A stretch of 64,000 nucleotides of DNA from Yoonia sp. (lineage in GTDB: Bacteria; Pseudomonadota; Alphaproteobacteria; Rhodobacterales; Rhodobacteraceae). The position numbers were made by a program, and so were the translations under genes. The notes below the pieces were generated by a model. The model did not search any database, had not been told where the DNA came from, and saw nothing but the letters and a program-made list of their open reading frames with translations. Shown here one piece after another: positions 9,092 to 18,184 of this stretch. The first letter of the stretch is position 1, and the number at the start of each line of letters is the position of its first letter. Location: assembly GCF_014859355.1 (NCBI RefSeq), contig NZ_JACUUJ010000010.1, forward strand, positions 1-64,000, written 5' to 3'.

Positions 9092-9852
9092 TGGGTGATG
9101 CATCGGACCAGGCGCACCAAGACAGTGATCTGGGGTTGCGCATTATCAATCTGCGCAAAAGCTATCGCAAGCGCCCGGTGATCCGTGACGTGAGCATCAC
9201 CCTGGGCCGGGGAGAGGTTGTGGCGCTTTTGGGGCCGAACGGATCTGGCAAGACCACGTGTTTTTACGCCATCGCCGGACTGATCACGCCCGAAGGCGGG
9301 CATGTCATCATCGACGGACGCGATGTAACGGGTTTACCAATGTATCGGCGCGCAAAACTCGGCATTGGTTACCTGCCGCAGGAAATGTCAATTTTCCGCG
9401 GCTTGTCAGTTGAAGACAACATTCTGGCAATCCTTGAAATCGCCGAGCGTGACAGGATGCGCCGGCGCGAACGGCTTGAGGAATTGCTTTCAGAGTTTTC
9501 AATTGAACATTTGCGGCGCGCCCCCGCACTGGCCTTGTCAGGCGGCGAACGGCGGCGCGTGGAAATTGCCCGCTGTCTTGCGGCGGGGCCTAAATATGTA
9601 TTGCTTGACGAACCCTTTGCCGGGGTGGACCCGATCGCCGTGGGGGAAATCAGGCATCTGGTAGCCGACCTGAAAAACCGCGGGATCGGCGTTTTGATCA
9701 CCGACCATAACGTGCAGGAAACGCTTCAGATCGTGGATCGGGCTTATATTCTGCATGACGGGATGGTCCTGATGAGCGGGACAACCCAAGAGGTCATCCA
9801 AGATGAAAACGTCCGCCGGGTCTATCTGGGCGACAGTTTTCGGGTTAACTGA
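9091..9852 (+). CDS. lptB: LPS export ABC ATP-binding protein LptB
   Basis: A 253-residue ABC ATPase with Walker A GPNGSGKTT, signature LSGGERRRVEIAR, Walker B YVLLDEPFAGVDP and H-loop TDHNV. The LptB-typical YRKRPVIRDVS and GIGYLPQEMSIFRGLSVEDN are also present. It powers extraction of LPS from the inner membrane with LptF and LptG, which are not in this window. It is the third gene of lptC-lptA-lptB. In many proteobacteria rpoN follows it; here a 236-base gap leads straight to hpf. The gap has a TTGACA at 9881-9886 but no convincing -10 box at a proper distance. Confidence 0.97.
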   Translation: MGDASDQAHQDSDLGLRIINLRKSYRKRPVIRDVSITLGRGEVVALLGPNGSGKTTCFYAIAGLITPEGGHVIIDGRDVTGLPMYRRAKLGIGYLPQEMSIFRGLSVEDNILAILEIAERDRMRRRERLEELLSEFSIEHLRRAPALALSGGERRRVEIARCLAAGPKYVLLDEPFAGVDPIAVGEIRHLVADLKNRGIGVLITDHNVQETLQIVDRAYILHDGMVLMSGTTQEVIQDENVRRVYLGDSFRVN

Positions 9853-10088
9853 ATTTCTTACCCTGTTAATCACTGGCTTATTGACAAACACTCGTAATTT
9901 ATCGCCCAATATAGGAGATGACAGACCCGTTTTCCTTTCCTGCGATTTTACTGGCCACGATGTCGCCAGTTAGGAATAAATTAAGCAAAAACTGGGCGTT
10001 ATCGTTTTCCACAACAGCGTATTCAAGCGAATCTGACCGCTAGTCCAGCCGTCATTCGCCGCGCGCACAAATAACGATAGGAGAAACG

Positions 10089-10664
10089 ATGCGGTATCAA
10101 ATCAGTGGCAAACAGATCGACATTGGCGATGCGCTGCAGACCCACGTCAAGACAGAGCTTGCCGAAATCCTTTCAAAATACGCGGGGCGCCCTACAGAAG
10201 CCTATGTCGTCTTTTCCAAATCGGGTCATGAATTTGTCTGCGAATCCGTTGTGCATCTTTCAACCGGCTTGACGGCGCAGGCAACGGGGCGTGCTTCAGA
10301 GATTTATGCAGCTTTCGATCGTTCAGCTGAAAAGATGGACAAACAACTGCGGCGCTACAAACGCCGGCTGAAAGACCACCATGCAGACAGGTCACAGCCG
10401 GTTGAACTCTCGGATGCGGGATCATATATCCTCGAATCAAGAGAAGAGACCGATGAGGGTAATCAAGATTCTGTAAATGCCATGATCGTGGCCGAAATGG
10501 CGACCAAAATCCCGTCGCTTTCGGTTGGAGAGGCAGTCATGCAGATGGAAATTGCAGAAGCGCCAGTTCTGGTGTTTCGCAATGAAAAACATAGTGGTAT
10601 CAATGTCGTCTACCGCCGAGATGACGGAAACATAGGATGGATCGACCCCGTTACGGCTGGGTAA
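10089..10664 (+). CDS. hpf: Ribosome hibernation promoting factor, long form
   Basis: A 191-residue protein with an N-terminal S30AE/HPF domain (MRYQISGKQIDIGDAL, VESVVHLSTG-like strand, DKQLRRYKRRL) and a C-terminal dimerisation domain of the long HPF type (LSVGEAVMQMEIAEAPVLVFRN, GINVVYRRDDGNIGWIDP). Long HPF alone dimerises 70S ribosomes into inactive 100S particles under starvation. The ATG follows ATAGGAG. It lies 27 bases upstream of ptsN, the usual arrangement. Confidence 0.95.
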   Translation: MRYQISGKQIDIGDALQTHVKTELAEILSKYAGRPTEAYVVFSKSGHEFVCESVVHLSTGLTAQATGRASEIYAAFDRSAEKMDKQLRRYKRRLKDHHADRSQPVELSDAGSYILESREETDEGNQDSVNAMIVAEMATKIPSLSVGEAVMQMEIAEAPVLVFRNEKHSGINVVYRRDDGNIGWIDPVTAG

Positions 10665-10691
10665 ACCCATCCGTCTCGAAAGAAGTGCGAA

Positions 10692-11156
10692 ATGCAGGTT
10701 GTTGACATACTCAAACCCGAAGCTGTGAAAGTGATTGCATCTTGCACCAGCAAGAAGCGTCTTTTTCACGATTTGGGCGACTTAGCAGAAACGTGCTATG
10801 GTTTGTCATCATCCAACGTCATCGAAGCACTGATCGAACGCGAAGGTCTGGGACCAACGGGCGTGGGGCACGGCATTGCGTTGCCCCATGCGCGCCTTGC
10901 CGGTGTGGATAGTGTCGTCGGCATGTTTCTGCGGCTGGAAAAACCGCTAAACTTTGATGCGGTTGACCGGCAGCCAGTTGACCTTGTTTTTGCATTGCTG
11001 GCACCAGAAAGCGCGGGTGTCGATCACCTGAAAGCACTGGCACTGGTGTCGCGGACACTGCGTGACTCGGCAACCTGCGCCAAATTGCGTGCGAACCACG
11101 ACGCCGCAACGCTGCACACCATTCTGACCGAACACCAAGCCACACAAGCGGCCTAG
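10692..11156 (+). CDS. ptsN: PTS IIA-like nitrogen-regulatory protein PtsN
   Basis: A 154-residue EIIA-Ntr protein with the phosphorylated histidine at H66 in GIALPHARL. As the end point of the PTS-Ntr phosphorelay it usually regulates potassium uptake, nitrogen and stress responses instead of sugar transport. No sugar PTS genes are nearby. The stop shares the tetranucleotide CTAG (11153-11156) with the stop of the convergent sulfotransferase gene, so the genes overlap by four bases. Confidence 0.95.
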   Translation: MQVVDILKPEAVKVIASCTSKKRLFHDLGDLAETCYGLSSSNVIEALIEREGLGPTGVGHGIALPHARLAGVDSVVGMFLRLEKPLNFDAVDRQPVDLVFALLAPESAGVDHLKALALVSRTLRDSATCAKLRANHDAATLHTILTEHQATQAA

Positions 11157-12574
11157 GCCCAATTTGCAAAACCAAAGGCCAGATAGTCCCGCGCGTAAGC
11201 GTCCCGCACGGCTGATTCAACCTGTTGATCATAGATCGCGTCTAGCATGTCCTGTTGCGGGTGCCGCGCCGGGGCCAGGTCTGGAAAATGCGTCAGGCCA
11301 ACCTGTTTAGCTAGGATTTGCAGATCAGCTTCCAGCCGATCCTCTCGGGCAATTATATCCGGGACAGCAAATTGCGCCATCCCCTGCAAAAGCATGCATT
11401 GACTAGCCCATGAAGGATCAATCCGCACACTGGTTTGCCCCGATAGATTATGGTGTAGGAACCGCAGAAACCCCAAAAAAGCCACTTTATGGACCGCTGC
11501 ATCATCAAGGGCGTCGGTGGCGTCTGCCGGAACGGGCACCTGAAACACCTTGCGCAAAGTCGCGCGAAGTTCGGGCAAACCGTTTGGCCCGTCAGACAAT
11601 ATTCGATCACAAAACACCGCATGCGCACGCGCAACAGGGTGGCGTAGAACAGCGAAACTGCGAAAACCGGGGTGCATACCCATCCAGTCGCGCAGCGACT
11701 TTTGCGCAAAATTCCGCAACAGCGCCGATTCTGGCACATTATCCAGACGCGCCAACCAGTCGCAGATTGCGTCATCCGGCCCTGATCGCAAGGGCATGTA
11801 CAACAACGCAGACGTGGGCGGGGCAATATATGTGGGTATCGCAGGGCCACGGCGCGGTTCGAAATTTGGGGTTCTGTGCAGATCAAAACGGTCAAATCGC
11901 GCCAGCTCAGCCGCCATGTCAGAAAAATTTACGACCTTGTCAGACATCGGCCCGGGGTTTTGTTTCTTCAGTTTTCTGTCCAGTTTCGCAAGGCGGCCCG
12001 CCGCCCCCAGATACGCCGCCAGCCCATTGATGACATCAAGATCCTGCAAATCCTCATAGGCCAGATAAAACGCCGTTTGCCCCGATTTTTGCAGCGTGTT
12101 CAGAACAAGAACCTGAAACGCTTGGATGGTTTCAAGATGCAAGGCAAAAGCTTCTGGATCAAAGGTGGCGTGCTGTGGCTTGGCGCGATTCACATTCGTC
12201 ATTTTCCACTGTCCGGTCATCCGTGCTATTTGCAAGCTGACAAAACTGTCGATCGGATTCCGCGTCAGGATGATTTTTGCGCATCGCGGATCCGCCAAAC
12301 AGGTGTTCAATACCCTTGGATCGTGGTCATTAAAAAACCGAAACCCCCCAAGACCCGGGGACGCCTTTATCGCATCCAGCAATAGCTCAGGCTGTTTTTC
12401 GCGCTGCGCACGCGATATCCCCAGCAGGTCACCAGAATTTGGATAACCGATAAATGCAGGGTTGAAGGCTTCACCGTAGCAAGTAACGTCGGACATGCGG
12501 TTCAGGTTTGACTCAAGAAAATTTGACCCAGTGCGCATTTCGGCCAGAACGATGAAATAGTCGAATACGCTCAT
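11153..12574 (-). CDS. Two-domain sulfotransferase-like protein
   Basis: A 473-residue protein. The N-terminal half has a PAPS-binding-like loop (EMRTGSNFLESNL, residues 12-24) and a 3'-phosphate region (TRNPIDSFVSLQ), as in NodH/Stf0-type sulfotransferases. From about residue 250 a second, divergent half repeats the pattern (MPLRSGPDDAICDWL, AVLRHPVARAHAVF), as in sulfotransferase family 2. It would transfer sulfate from PAPS to a glycan, and it is the last gene of the galU-glycosyltransferase operon, overlapping the GT14-type gene by ATGA. cysQ, which clears the PAP by-product, lies 5.6 kb upstream. The true substrate cannot be read from the sequence. Confidence 0.75.
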   Translation of the reverse strand: MSVFDYFIVLAEMRTGSNFLESNLNRMSDVTCYGEAFNPAFIGYPNSGDLLGISRAQREKQPELLLDAIKASPGLGGFRFFNDHDPRVLNTCLADPRCAKIILTRNPIDSFVSLQIARMTGQWKMTNVNRAKPQHATFDPEAFALHLETIQAFQVLVLNTLQKSGQTAFYLAYEDLQDLDVINGLAAYLGAAGRLAKLDRKLKKQNPGPMSDKVVNFSDMAAELARFDRFDLHRTPNFEPRRGPAIPTYIAPPTSALLYMPLRSGPDDAICDWLARLDNVPESALLRNFAQKSLRDWMGMHPGFRSFAVLRHPVARAHAVFCDRILSDGPNGLPELRATLRKVFQVPVPADATDALDDAAVHKVAFLGFLRFLHHNLSGQTSVRIDPSWASQCMLLQGMAQFAVPDIIAREDRLEADLQILAKQVGLTHFPDLAPARHPQQDMLDAIYDQQVESAVRDAYARDYLAFGFANWA

Positions 12575-14265
12575 TTATCCGACCTTACATACTGTTTGCG
12601 CTTACCGAACGGTGGGGTTTCGGGCATTGGGCCGACCGAAAATTCACCCGTCAGAAAGGGTGGCATGCCTTGGTTTTTCAAATCCTGCAAAAATCCTGCG
12701 AACCCTTCCAGATCCATCATCGGCGGCGCCACTTGCACATCGCTGGCACGGTGGCCTGCAATCTCATCCACGGTGGCCTGTAGCATGTCGCATGGTGCAC
12801 GCACAAAATCAGACAGGCTGACAATACGGATGTAAGCCCGTGCAATGGGGGACCGCAGAATCTGCACAAAAGCCTGTTCCACCTGCTGAAGATGGGCCGC
12901 TTGCGTTCGGCAGTCTGCCGCAGTGGCCCCCGAACGAAACAGCGCAAGCGCCCAGGCACCTGTCACAACCATGATCCGCGCGTTGGTGTCTTTGGCCAGC
13001 ATCCAGCAAATATCCTGTGCATCTTGTGGGCCGAACAGAAAACACTGGTCATGTTCCCGCCCGCCCCAAATCAGATTTGTCAAAAACATCTGTGGGTTAT
13101 AATCGCGCAGTTTGGGATGGTCCGCCAAGCCGCCCCGAAAAACAGCTTCGCCAGTTGAAAAATGTGCCCTCTCGCGGGCGAACAGATGCCCATGCACTTC
13201 GGCACCGGTGTGTTTTCTCAGCCAATTTTGAAAATCGGGGATAATTGCGTCAAACCCCTGCAAAACAGAATACGGCGTAGCCGTAAAACCGTTTTCGCGA
13301 TCCATCACAGGAAAGCGGCTTTGCATAAACAACCCATGGCGGCCCCGCGTCCGGCGCACCAGGGCCTGATCGAATACACGGTCAATGGTAGTTGTGTTTG
13401 GTAGGCGGTCTGCGCCACTGGATCGCGGAAAACTGCGGTAAAGCAAATCTGCCTGTGGCCATACCTTGCGCACCACGAAACACCCTGACCGCGCCAGCAG
13501 TTCGAAATGGTCATCATAAAAAATATGCGGCTTACCCTGAAAATCGAACTTTGACACCGTCAGCGACCTGCTTTCAATCCGGTGCGCATGCTTGCGTGCC
13601 AGCGTCTGAAAATAGCTTTCGTCCGGGATCCAGACGCGCCGGAAATAGCGGTCGTATTCAGGCCGCTGGGGATCGGACAGAATTGCCACCAGCGTTTGCC
13701 GCGTCAGGCACCACCACTGCGACCCCAAATGCGGTGTTATCCCCGCAGGTATCGTGCGTTTGACGCCTAAAAACTGCTGTAACTTCACATAGCGATCAAA
13801 CAGCCGCCTTTGCTTGCGCCACGAAAAGGGGAACCGCAGCAGAAACCTGTCCATATCCAGTCCGCCGACAGTCCATGACACATCTGCCGTTGTGGCGCTT
13901 TCAATGAAATCAGTGCCCGGGTGCGCCTCTAGATAGCGGCACAGCTCCGCCACCGGACGCAACGGCAGGCAGGCTCCTGAAGCCAGATAAACGTGACGGA
14001 CAGCAGGATAGGAATCCAGCAACAACGTGGCACCCGCCTGCGCCGCCGCAACAAGACCCCACGTGCCCCATTCGCACCGAAAACGTGGCACGAATTTCAC
14101 ATCGGGCAAGTCAGACAGAGCCTTCACAAACGCCTGACAGGTCGGGGCATCCACCCTACGATCGACATGGATCACAACCGGGCAACCCGCATCGGCCCAA
14201 AGCCGGACCGCCTGTTCGGCACGATCAAACGCGGTGTGAACCAGCACGACAACGCCCAGTGTCAT
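12571..14265 (-). CDS. GT14-type (core-2/I-branching-like) glycosyltransferase with C-terminal extension
   Basis: A 564-residue protein. The N-terminal 260 residues match the beta-1,6-N-acetylglucosaminyltransferase/xylosyltransferase (GT14) fold: LVHTAFDRAEQAVRLW, VIHVDRRVD, VYLASGACLPLRPV, the GSQWWCLTR segment and WIPDESYFQTL. The C-terminal 290 residues form a separate domain that I recognise only as the kind often found downstream in roseobacter homologues (DUF5927-like). It has no signal peptide or membrane helix, so it acts at the cytoplasmic side. Both ends overlap neighbours by ATGA, which makes coordinated translation likely. It probably adds a branching sugar to a cell-surface glycan; donor and acceptor are unknown. 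Confidence 0.8.
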   Translation of the reverse strand: MTLGVVVLVHTAFDRAEQAVRLWADAGCPVVIHVDRRVDAPTCQAFVKALSDLPDVKFVPRFRCEWGTWGLVAAAQAGATLLLDSYPAVRHVYLASGACLPLRPVAELCRYLEAHPGTDFIESATTADVSWTVGGLDMDRFLLRFPFSWRKQRRLFDRYVKLQQFLGVKRTIPAGITPHLGSQWWCLTRQTLVAILSDPQRPEYDRYFRRVWIPDESYFQTLARKHAHRIESRSLTVSKFDFQGKPHIFYDDHFELLARSGCFVVRKVWPQADLLYRSFPRSSGADRLPNTTTIDRVFDQALVRRTRGRHGLFMQSRFPVMDRENGFTATPYSVLQGFDAIIPDFQNWLRKHTGAEVHGHLFARERAHFSTGEAVFRGGLADHPKLRDYNPQMFLTNLIWGGREHDQCFLFGPQDAQDICWMLAKDTNARIMVVTGAWALALFRSGATAADCRTQAAHLQQVEQAFVQILRSPIARAYIRIVSLSDFVRAPCDMLQATVDEIAGHRASDVQVAPPMMDLEGFAGFLQDLKNQGMPPFLTGEFSVGPMPETPPFGKRKQYVRSDK

Positions 14266-15272
14266 GCCCAGTTGCCTTTTGACATCAGGCCCAAAACCTC
14301 AAGCTGGCGCCAGTTGATGTATTGCTCGCTCCATTTACACCAAAGGTCGGGGTCGCCCCCCTGTTCGTCGGAATAACGACGATATTGCTCGCCCGCGCGA
14401 TAATGCTGCCCGCGCGCCGCCTCTTGTCTTGCGCGGTCTTGAAACAGGTTAATGAACTTTGCATGCAACAGTAGGCCGGATGTTTTTTCACCCTGCCCCT
14501 GATCGTAAACAAGGTTCAGTCCCCGTGGCAAAATCATATGGGTTGAACTGACGTAGGCATATTTCCGGTGCCATTTCACAAACGGAATCTTGTTCAACGC
14601 CGGGGCCAGGCGCGGTTGGTCTGCGAAGAACACGCGCGCACGGGGGCCACCTTGAATCCACAGGTTCCGCATGCGGTCATTCCGGGTCATGATATAATTG
14701 CCCGGATCAAACCAATTCGCGACGGCAAAAGGATCTTGGCCCATGAAATAGGGTGATTGGCTGATCGCCCCTTTTGGATACATATCCAGCTGCATTGCAC
14801 CAAAGGACCGAACTTCTGATGCGTCCAACCAATCGGCAAGCGCGCGAATGGGCCGCGTATCGCAAAAGGGATAGATTAAGAATTCGTCCACATCAACTGT
14901 CAGTGCCCAATGCCTGTGCCCATAACGGCCCAGCAACCACATCAGCCAATCCATACCATAGCGGGCATCACCATACCGCGCATCTGTCCGCCACAAAGAC
15001 ACATCAGATTGCCCAGTGACAAGATCTGCCCCACCATCCGTGCTGCCGTTATCAACCATGACAAAATGGTTGATGCCCAGCTTGCGATAGTAGTCCATGA
15101 AATACGGCAGGCGGATCGCCTCGTTCCGAAAGGTGCAGAACAAAAGAATATCATCAGGTCTGATTTGTGCCGTCCGGTCTGCTACCGCCGTCAGCTCATG
15201 CCGTTTACGCAAGGCCCGTGCGCGCAAAAGCTGACGCTGCAAGCGCAGGCTGTATAATGCGAAAACATTCAA
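14262..15272 (-). CDS. Glycosyltransferase family 2-like protein (first paralogue)
   Basis: A 336-residue protein of the Glyco_tranf_2_4/GT92-like group. LLFCTFRNEAIRLPYF and VMVDNGSTDG form the nucleotide-sugar fold, DVDEFL is the DXD-type metal site, and MDWLMWL, WIQGG, RVFFADQP and YVSSTH are conserved in the second half. It is a tandem paralogue of the next gene upstream (15307-16344), with the same length and motif order and about half of aligned residues alike by eye. It is part of the galU-led operon and overlaps the downstream GT14-type gene by ATGA. Confidence 0.85.
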   Translation of the reverse strand: MNVFALYSLRLQRQLLRARALRKRHELTAVADRTAQIRPDDILLFCTFRNEAIRLPYFMDYYRKLGINHFVMVDNGSTDGGADLVTGQSDVSLWRTDARYGDARYGMDWLMWLLGRYGHRHWALTVDVDEFLIYPFCDTRPIRALADWLDASEVRSFGAMQLDMYPKGAISQSPYFMGQDPFAVANWFDPGNYIMTRNDRMRNLWIQGGPRARVFFADQPRLAPALNKIPFVKWHRKYAYVSSTHMILPRGLNLVYDQGQGEKTSGLLLHAKFINLFQDRARQEAARGQHYRAGEQYRRYSDEQGGDPDLWCKWSEQYINWRQLEVLGLMSKGNWA

Positions 15273-15306
15273 ATCACGCCTCTTGTGCCTGTCCTGATCG
15301 GGCCCA

Positions 15307-16344
15307 TCAATCCCGGTTCCCCCGCGACATCAGGCCCAGTTCTATCAGGGTTGCCAGGCCATCATACCGCTTGGAAAGCGCAGACCACAAATCGGGGCTT
15401 TCGGTCAACCTGCTATGATAGCCTTGATAAAGGTCGGAATTTTCAAAGTGCTGCCGCCGCACCAGTTCTTCGGCTGACTTATCGGCGATGATCGGTAGAA
15501 ATTTGGTATGCAGCAAAACACCCGTCATCAGCGTATCATGTTCAAAATCAAACACATCATGTAAATGGGGCGGTAGGACCTGATGGGTTGAGCTGACGTA
15601 AGCATACCGCCAATGCCAGCGGATCAGCGGGGTTTTGTTCAAGGTCGGTGCACGGCGCGGATCATCCGCGAAAAAAACCCGCTCTCGCACGCCGCCTTGT
15701 ATCCATTCGTTGCCATAGACCGGGTGGCGCTGGTGATGATAATTGCCAGCATCAAACCACGCCAAAACAGCCAGCGGGTCATCGCCCGGCTGGTATCTGG
15801 CCGCCCCAAGCGGCCCTTTGGGATACATATCCAGCATCAACGCCCCAAAAGACGGCACGCCTTGGCTGTCCAGCCAAACGGTCAGGTCACGTAGATCGCG
15901 CGTGTCTGCGTCGGGGTAGACCAACAATTCGTCGGCATCCACGGTCAGGCACCAATGGCCGTGACCAAATTGCAAGTGCAGCCAGCCCAGCCAATCCATG
16001 CCAAACCGCGACAGCCGATAACTTTGCGCCGTTGTCCAAAGTGACACGTCAGGCTGTTTTGCCAGATAGGACGATGTGCCGTCATCGCTCGCGTTATCAA
16101 CAATCAGAAAATGGCCGATGCCCAGCTTGCGGTAATGATCCAGAAAATGCGGTAGCCGGACGATTTCGTTGCGGACAGTCGCAAATAGAAGAACGTCATC
16201 CGTGCTGATTTTCCCAGTTCTGTCTGTATGCACCGCGATCTGCCGCCGCTTCCGCCAAATCCGATAAAGCAGCCTGCGCCGTTTCCACCGCAGCCGGTAA
16301 GCCAGCCAAAGCCCTGTTCGTCGCGCCCTCACGTAAGACGGCAC
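15307..16344 (-). CDS. Glycosyltransferase family 2-like protein (second paralogue)
   Basis: A 345-residue protein; the start is GTG at 16344, twelve bases after the galU stop. The motifs parallel the other copy: LLFATVRNEIVRLPHF, LIVDNASDDG, DADELLVYP, MDWLGWL, WIQGG, RVFFADDP and YVSSTHQVLPP. The N-terminal 35 residues are strongly basic and may bind membrane lipid. Two consecutive related transferases suggest successive additions of similar sugars. There is no export gene in the operon itself. Confidence 0.85.
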   Translation of the reverse strand: MPSYVRARRTGLWLAYRLRWKRRRLLYRIWRKRRQIAVHTDRTGKISTDDVLLFATVRNEIVRLPHFLDHYRKLGIGHFLIVDNASDDGTSSYLAKQPDVSLWTTAQSYRLSRFGMDWLGWLHLQFGHGHWCLTVDADELLVYPDADTRDLRDLTVWLDSQGVPSFGALMLDMYPKGPLGAARYQPGDDPLAVLAWFDAGNYHHQRHPVYGNEWIQGGVRERVFFADDPRRAPTLNKTPLIRWHWRYAYVSSTHQVLPPHLHDVFDFEHDTLMTGVLLHTKFLPIIADKSAEELVRRQHFENSDLYQGYHSRLTESPDLWSALSKRYDGLATLIELGLMSRGNRD

Positions 16345-16356
16345 CGCAAGTTTGTC

Positions 16357-17241
16357 CTAACGCGCGCAAACATCAAGCTGCCGCAGATACGCGACCAGTT
16401 CATCCCGCAAATCCGCGCGAGCCAGCGCAAAGGCAACCGTCGCCTGAAGAAAGCCCGCCTTTGATCCACAGTCATAGCGTTCACCTTTAAACTCATAGCC
16501 AAACACATCGCGCCCTTGCGTGATTTCACTGGCAATCGCATCGGTCAACTGAATTTCGCCCCCGGCGCCCTTGGGGATGTCGGCCAAATTACGCATCACG
16601 TCGGGCGTCAGGATATAGCGACCGATTGCAGCAAAATTTGACGGGGCAGTCCCCGGAGCAGGCTTTTCCACCATCCCTTTGACAGCGACAATCGGGCCGT
16701 CGGTTCCTGCAACATCCAGCACGCCATAAGATGAAATCTTGTCCGGCGCGACCTGCATCGCGGCGACCATCGACCCGCCAGTTTCGGCATAAGCTTCAAC
16801 CATTTGCTGTAAACAGGGCGTATCACCCGCGATCACATCGTCCGGCAAGATCACGGCAAAGGGTTCGTCGCCAATCAGTTTGGCCGCGCAAGATACCGCA
16901 TGCCCCAAGCCCAGCGCCTTGTGCTGGCGCAGATAGGCGATGGCGCCGCTTTCCATGTTTGTGGCGCGCAGCATCCGCAGCAATTCTGTTTTTCCGGATT
17001 TTTCAAGCGACGTTTCCAGATCGGGTGCCAGATCGAAATAATCTTCCAGCGCAGATTTTCCGCGCGATGTGACAAAGATAAAGTCCTCGATGCCTGCCGC
17101 GCGCGCCTCGTCGATGGCGTATTGGATCAGCGGGCGGTCAACCAGCGTCATGATTTCCTTTGGCACGGATTTTGTGGCAGGCAGAAACCTTGTGCCAAGC
17201 CCGGCTACCGGAAAAATCGCTTTTGTTACTTTTCTTTTCAT
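16357..17241 (-). CDS. galU: UTP-glucose-1-phosphate uridylyltransferase
   Basis: This enzyme makes UDP-glucose, the donor precursor for surface glycans. It has 294 residues from ATG 17241, which gives the family N-terminus (VTKAIFPVAGLGTRFLPATK); an upstream in-frame start would add 20 unrelated residues. KEIMTLVDRPLIQY, GLGHAV, ILPDDV, VEKP and the final ERYDCGSKAGFLQA are all present. It heads a five-gene minus-strand operon with the two GT2-type genes, the GT14-type gene and the sulfotransferase, implying UDP-glucose or a derivative is a substrate there. Confidence 0.96.
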   Translation of the reverse strand: MKRKVTKAIFPVAGLGTRFLPATKSVPKEIMTLVDRPLIQYAIDEARAAGIEDFIFVTSRGKSALEDYFDLAPDLETSLEKSGKTELLRMLRATNMESGAIAYLRQHKALGLGHAVSCAAKLIGDEPFAVILPDDVIAGDTPCLQQMVEAYAETGGSMVAAMQVAPDKISSYGVLDVAGTDGPIVAVKGMVEKPAPGTAPSNFAAIGRYILTPDVMRNLADIPKGAGGEIQLTDAIASEITQGRDVFGYEFKGERYDCGSKAGFLQATVAFALARADLRDELVAYLRQLDVCAR

Positions 17242-17383
17242 CAATATTCTCTTGGTTAAATCGTTCGTCCAAGGGGATGCTACGCGCGATTCAGATCGCA
17301 TTCCAACGTGGCATTCCTAAGACCCATTAGAAACGAATTCGTGTCCATTGGCGCACTCACCGCCGTTCACCGCCTAATCAGGA

Positions 17384-18184
17384 TCAGGCCATGCCCATCT
17401 CTTGCAGCATCGCCTCGATCCGGGGCACGTCTTCGGGGTTGTTCAGTTCCCAGAATTGGCGGCCTTTGGCGGCAACCTCTACGCAAAGCATGGGGATGCC
17501 GCGTTCAAGAAACCGCAGCTGTTCCAACCCTTCCAGCATTTCCAGCGGCCCTGCCGCCCAACCGGGATAAGACGCCAGCGCCGCAGGGCGGTAAGCATAT
17601 ACGCCCACGTGATGAAACACAGGGGTTTCATCCGTGTCGGCATAGATCTGGCCAGTAAAGGGAATTACCTCTTTTGAAAAATAAAGGGCGGTGTGGGCGG
17701 TGCCAAACACTGCCGTCGTGCCACCAACACGGCCAGCCCTGCGGTCATCCAGCAGCCCGTTGAGCGCCCGCCCGTCCGCGCGCAATACCGGTGTGGCGAC
17801 CTGCGCCGCAGGCTGGGCGCGCAAACCGGCAACCAGATCTTCGATAAACCATGCGGGCGTCAGCGGCGCATCACCTTGCAGGTTGACGATAATTTCATAT
17901 TCACTGCCCAGGTTGCCCAGCGCCGCGGCACAGCGTTCAGTGCCATTGCGGCAGGTTGTGGGGGTCATCACAACTTCGGCCCCGAAACCGCGCGCCGCAT
18001 CCGCGATCCGGTTATCATCAGTGGCGACAACAACCCGGTCAACCCCACGCACTGCCATGGCGGCATCCCATGACCGGTGGATCAGACTGCGCGCCACACC
18101 TGTCGCGCCGCGCAGATCAACCAGTGGTTTGCCAGGGTATCGGGTCGAGGCATAGCGGGCCGGAATAACGACAAGCACAGCCAT
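17384..18184 (-). CDS. kdsB: CMP-Kdo synthetase (3-deoxy-manno-octulosonate cytidylyltransferase)
   Basis: A 266-residue enzyme that activates Kdo with CTP. Motifs are PARYASTRYPGKPL, VVVATDD, MTPTTCRNGTER, VNLQGDAPL, HHVGVYAYR and EMLEGLEQLRFLE. A short insertion relative to the E. coli enzyme is possible in the middle (LNGLLDDRRAGRVGG), as in capsule-type KpsU homologues. Its ATG overlaps the cysQ stop (TGATG). Together with kdsD it supplies Kdo for LPS or for a Kdo-linked capsule. The 142 bases between it and galU show no gene. Confidence 0.95.
   Translation of the reverse strand: MAVLVVIPARYASTRYPGKPLVDLRGATGVARSLIHRSWDAAMAVRGVDRVVVATDDNRIADAARGFGAEVVMTPTTCRNGTERCAAALGNLGSEYEIIVNLQGDAPLTPAWFIEDLVAGLRAQPAAQVATPVLRADGRALNGLLDDRRAGRVGGTTAVFGTAHTALYFSKEVIPFTGQIYADTDETPVFHHVGVYAYRPAALASYPGWAAGPLEMLEGLEQLRFLERGIPMLCVEVAAKGRQFWELNNPEDVPRIEAMLQEMGMA

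Noticed and set aside
9881-9886. TTGACA as the -35 box of an hpf promoter
   Set aside because: No -10-like hexamer occurs 16 to 18 bases downstream; TATAGG is 23 bases away, too far.
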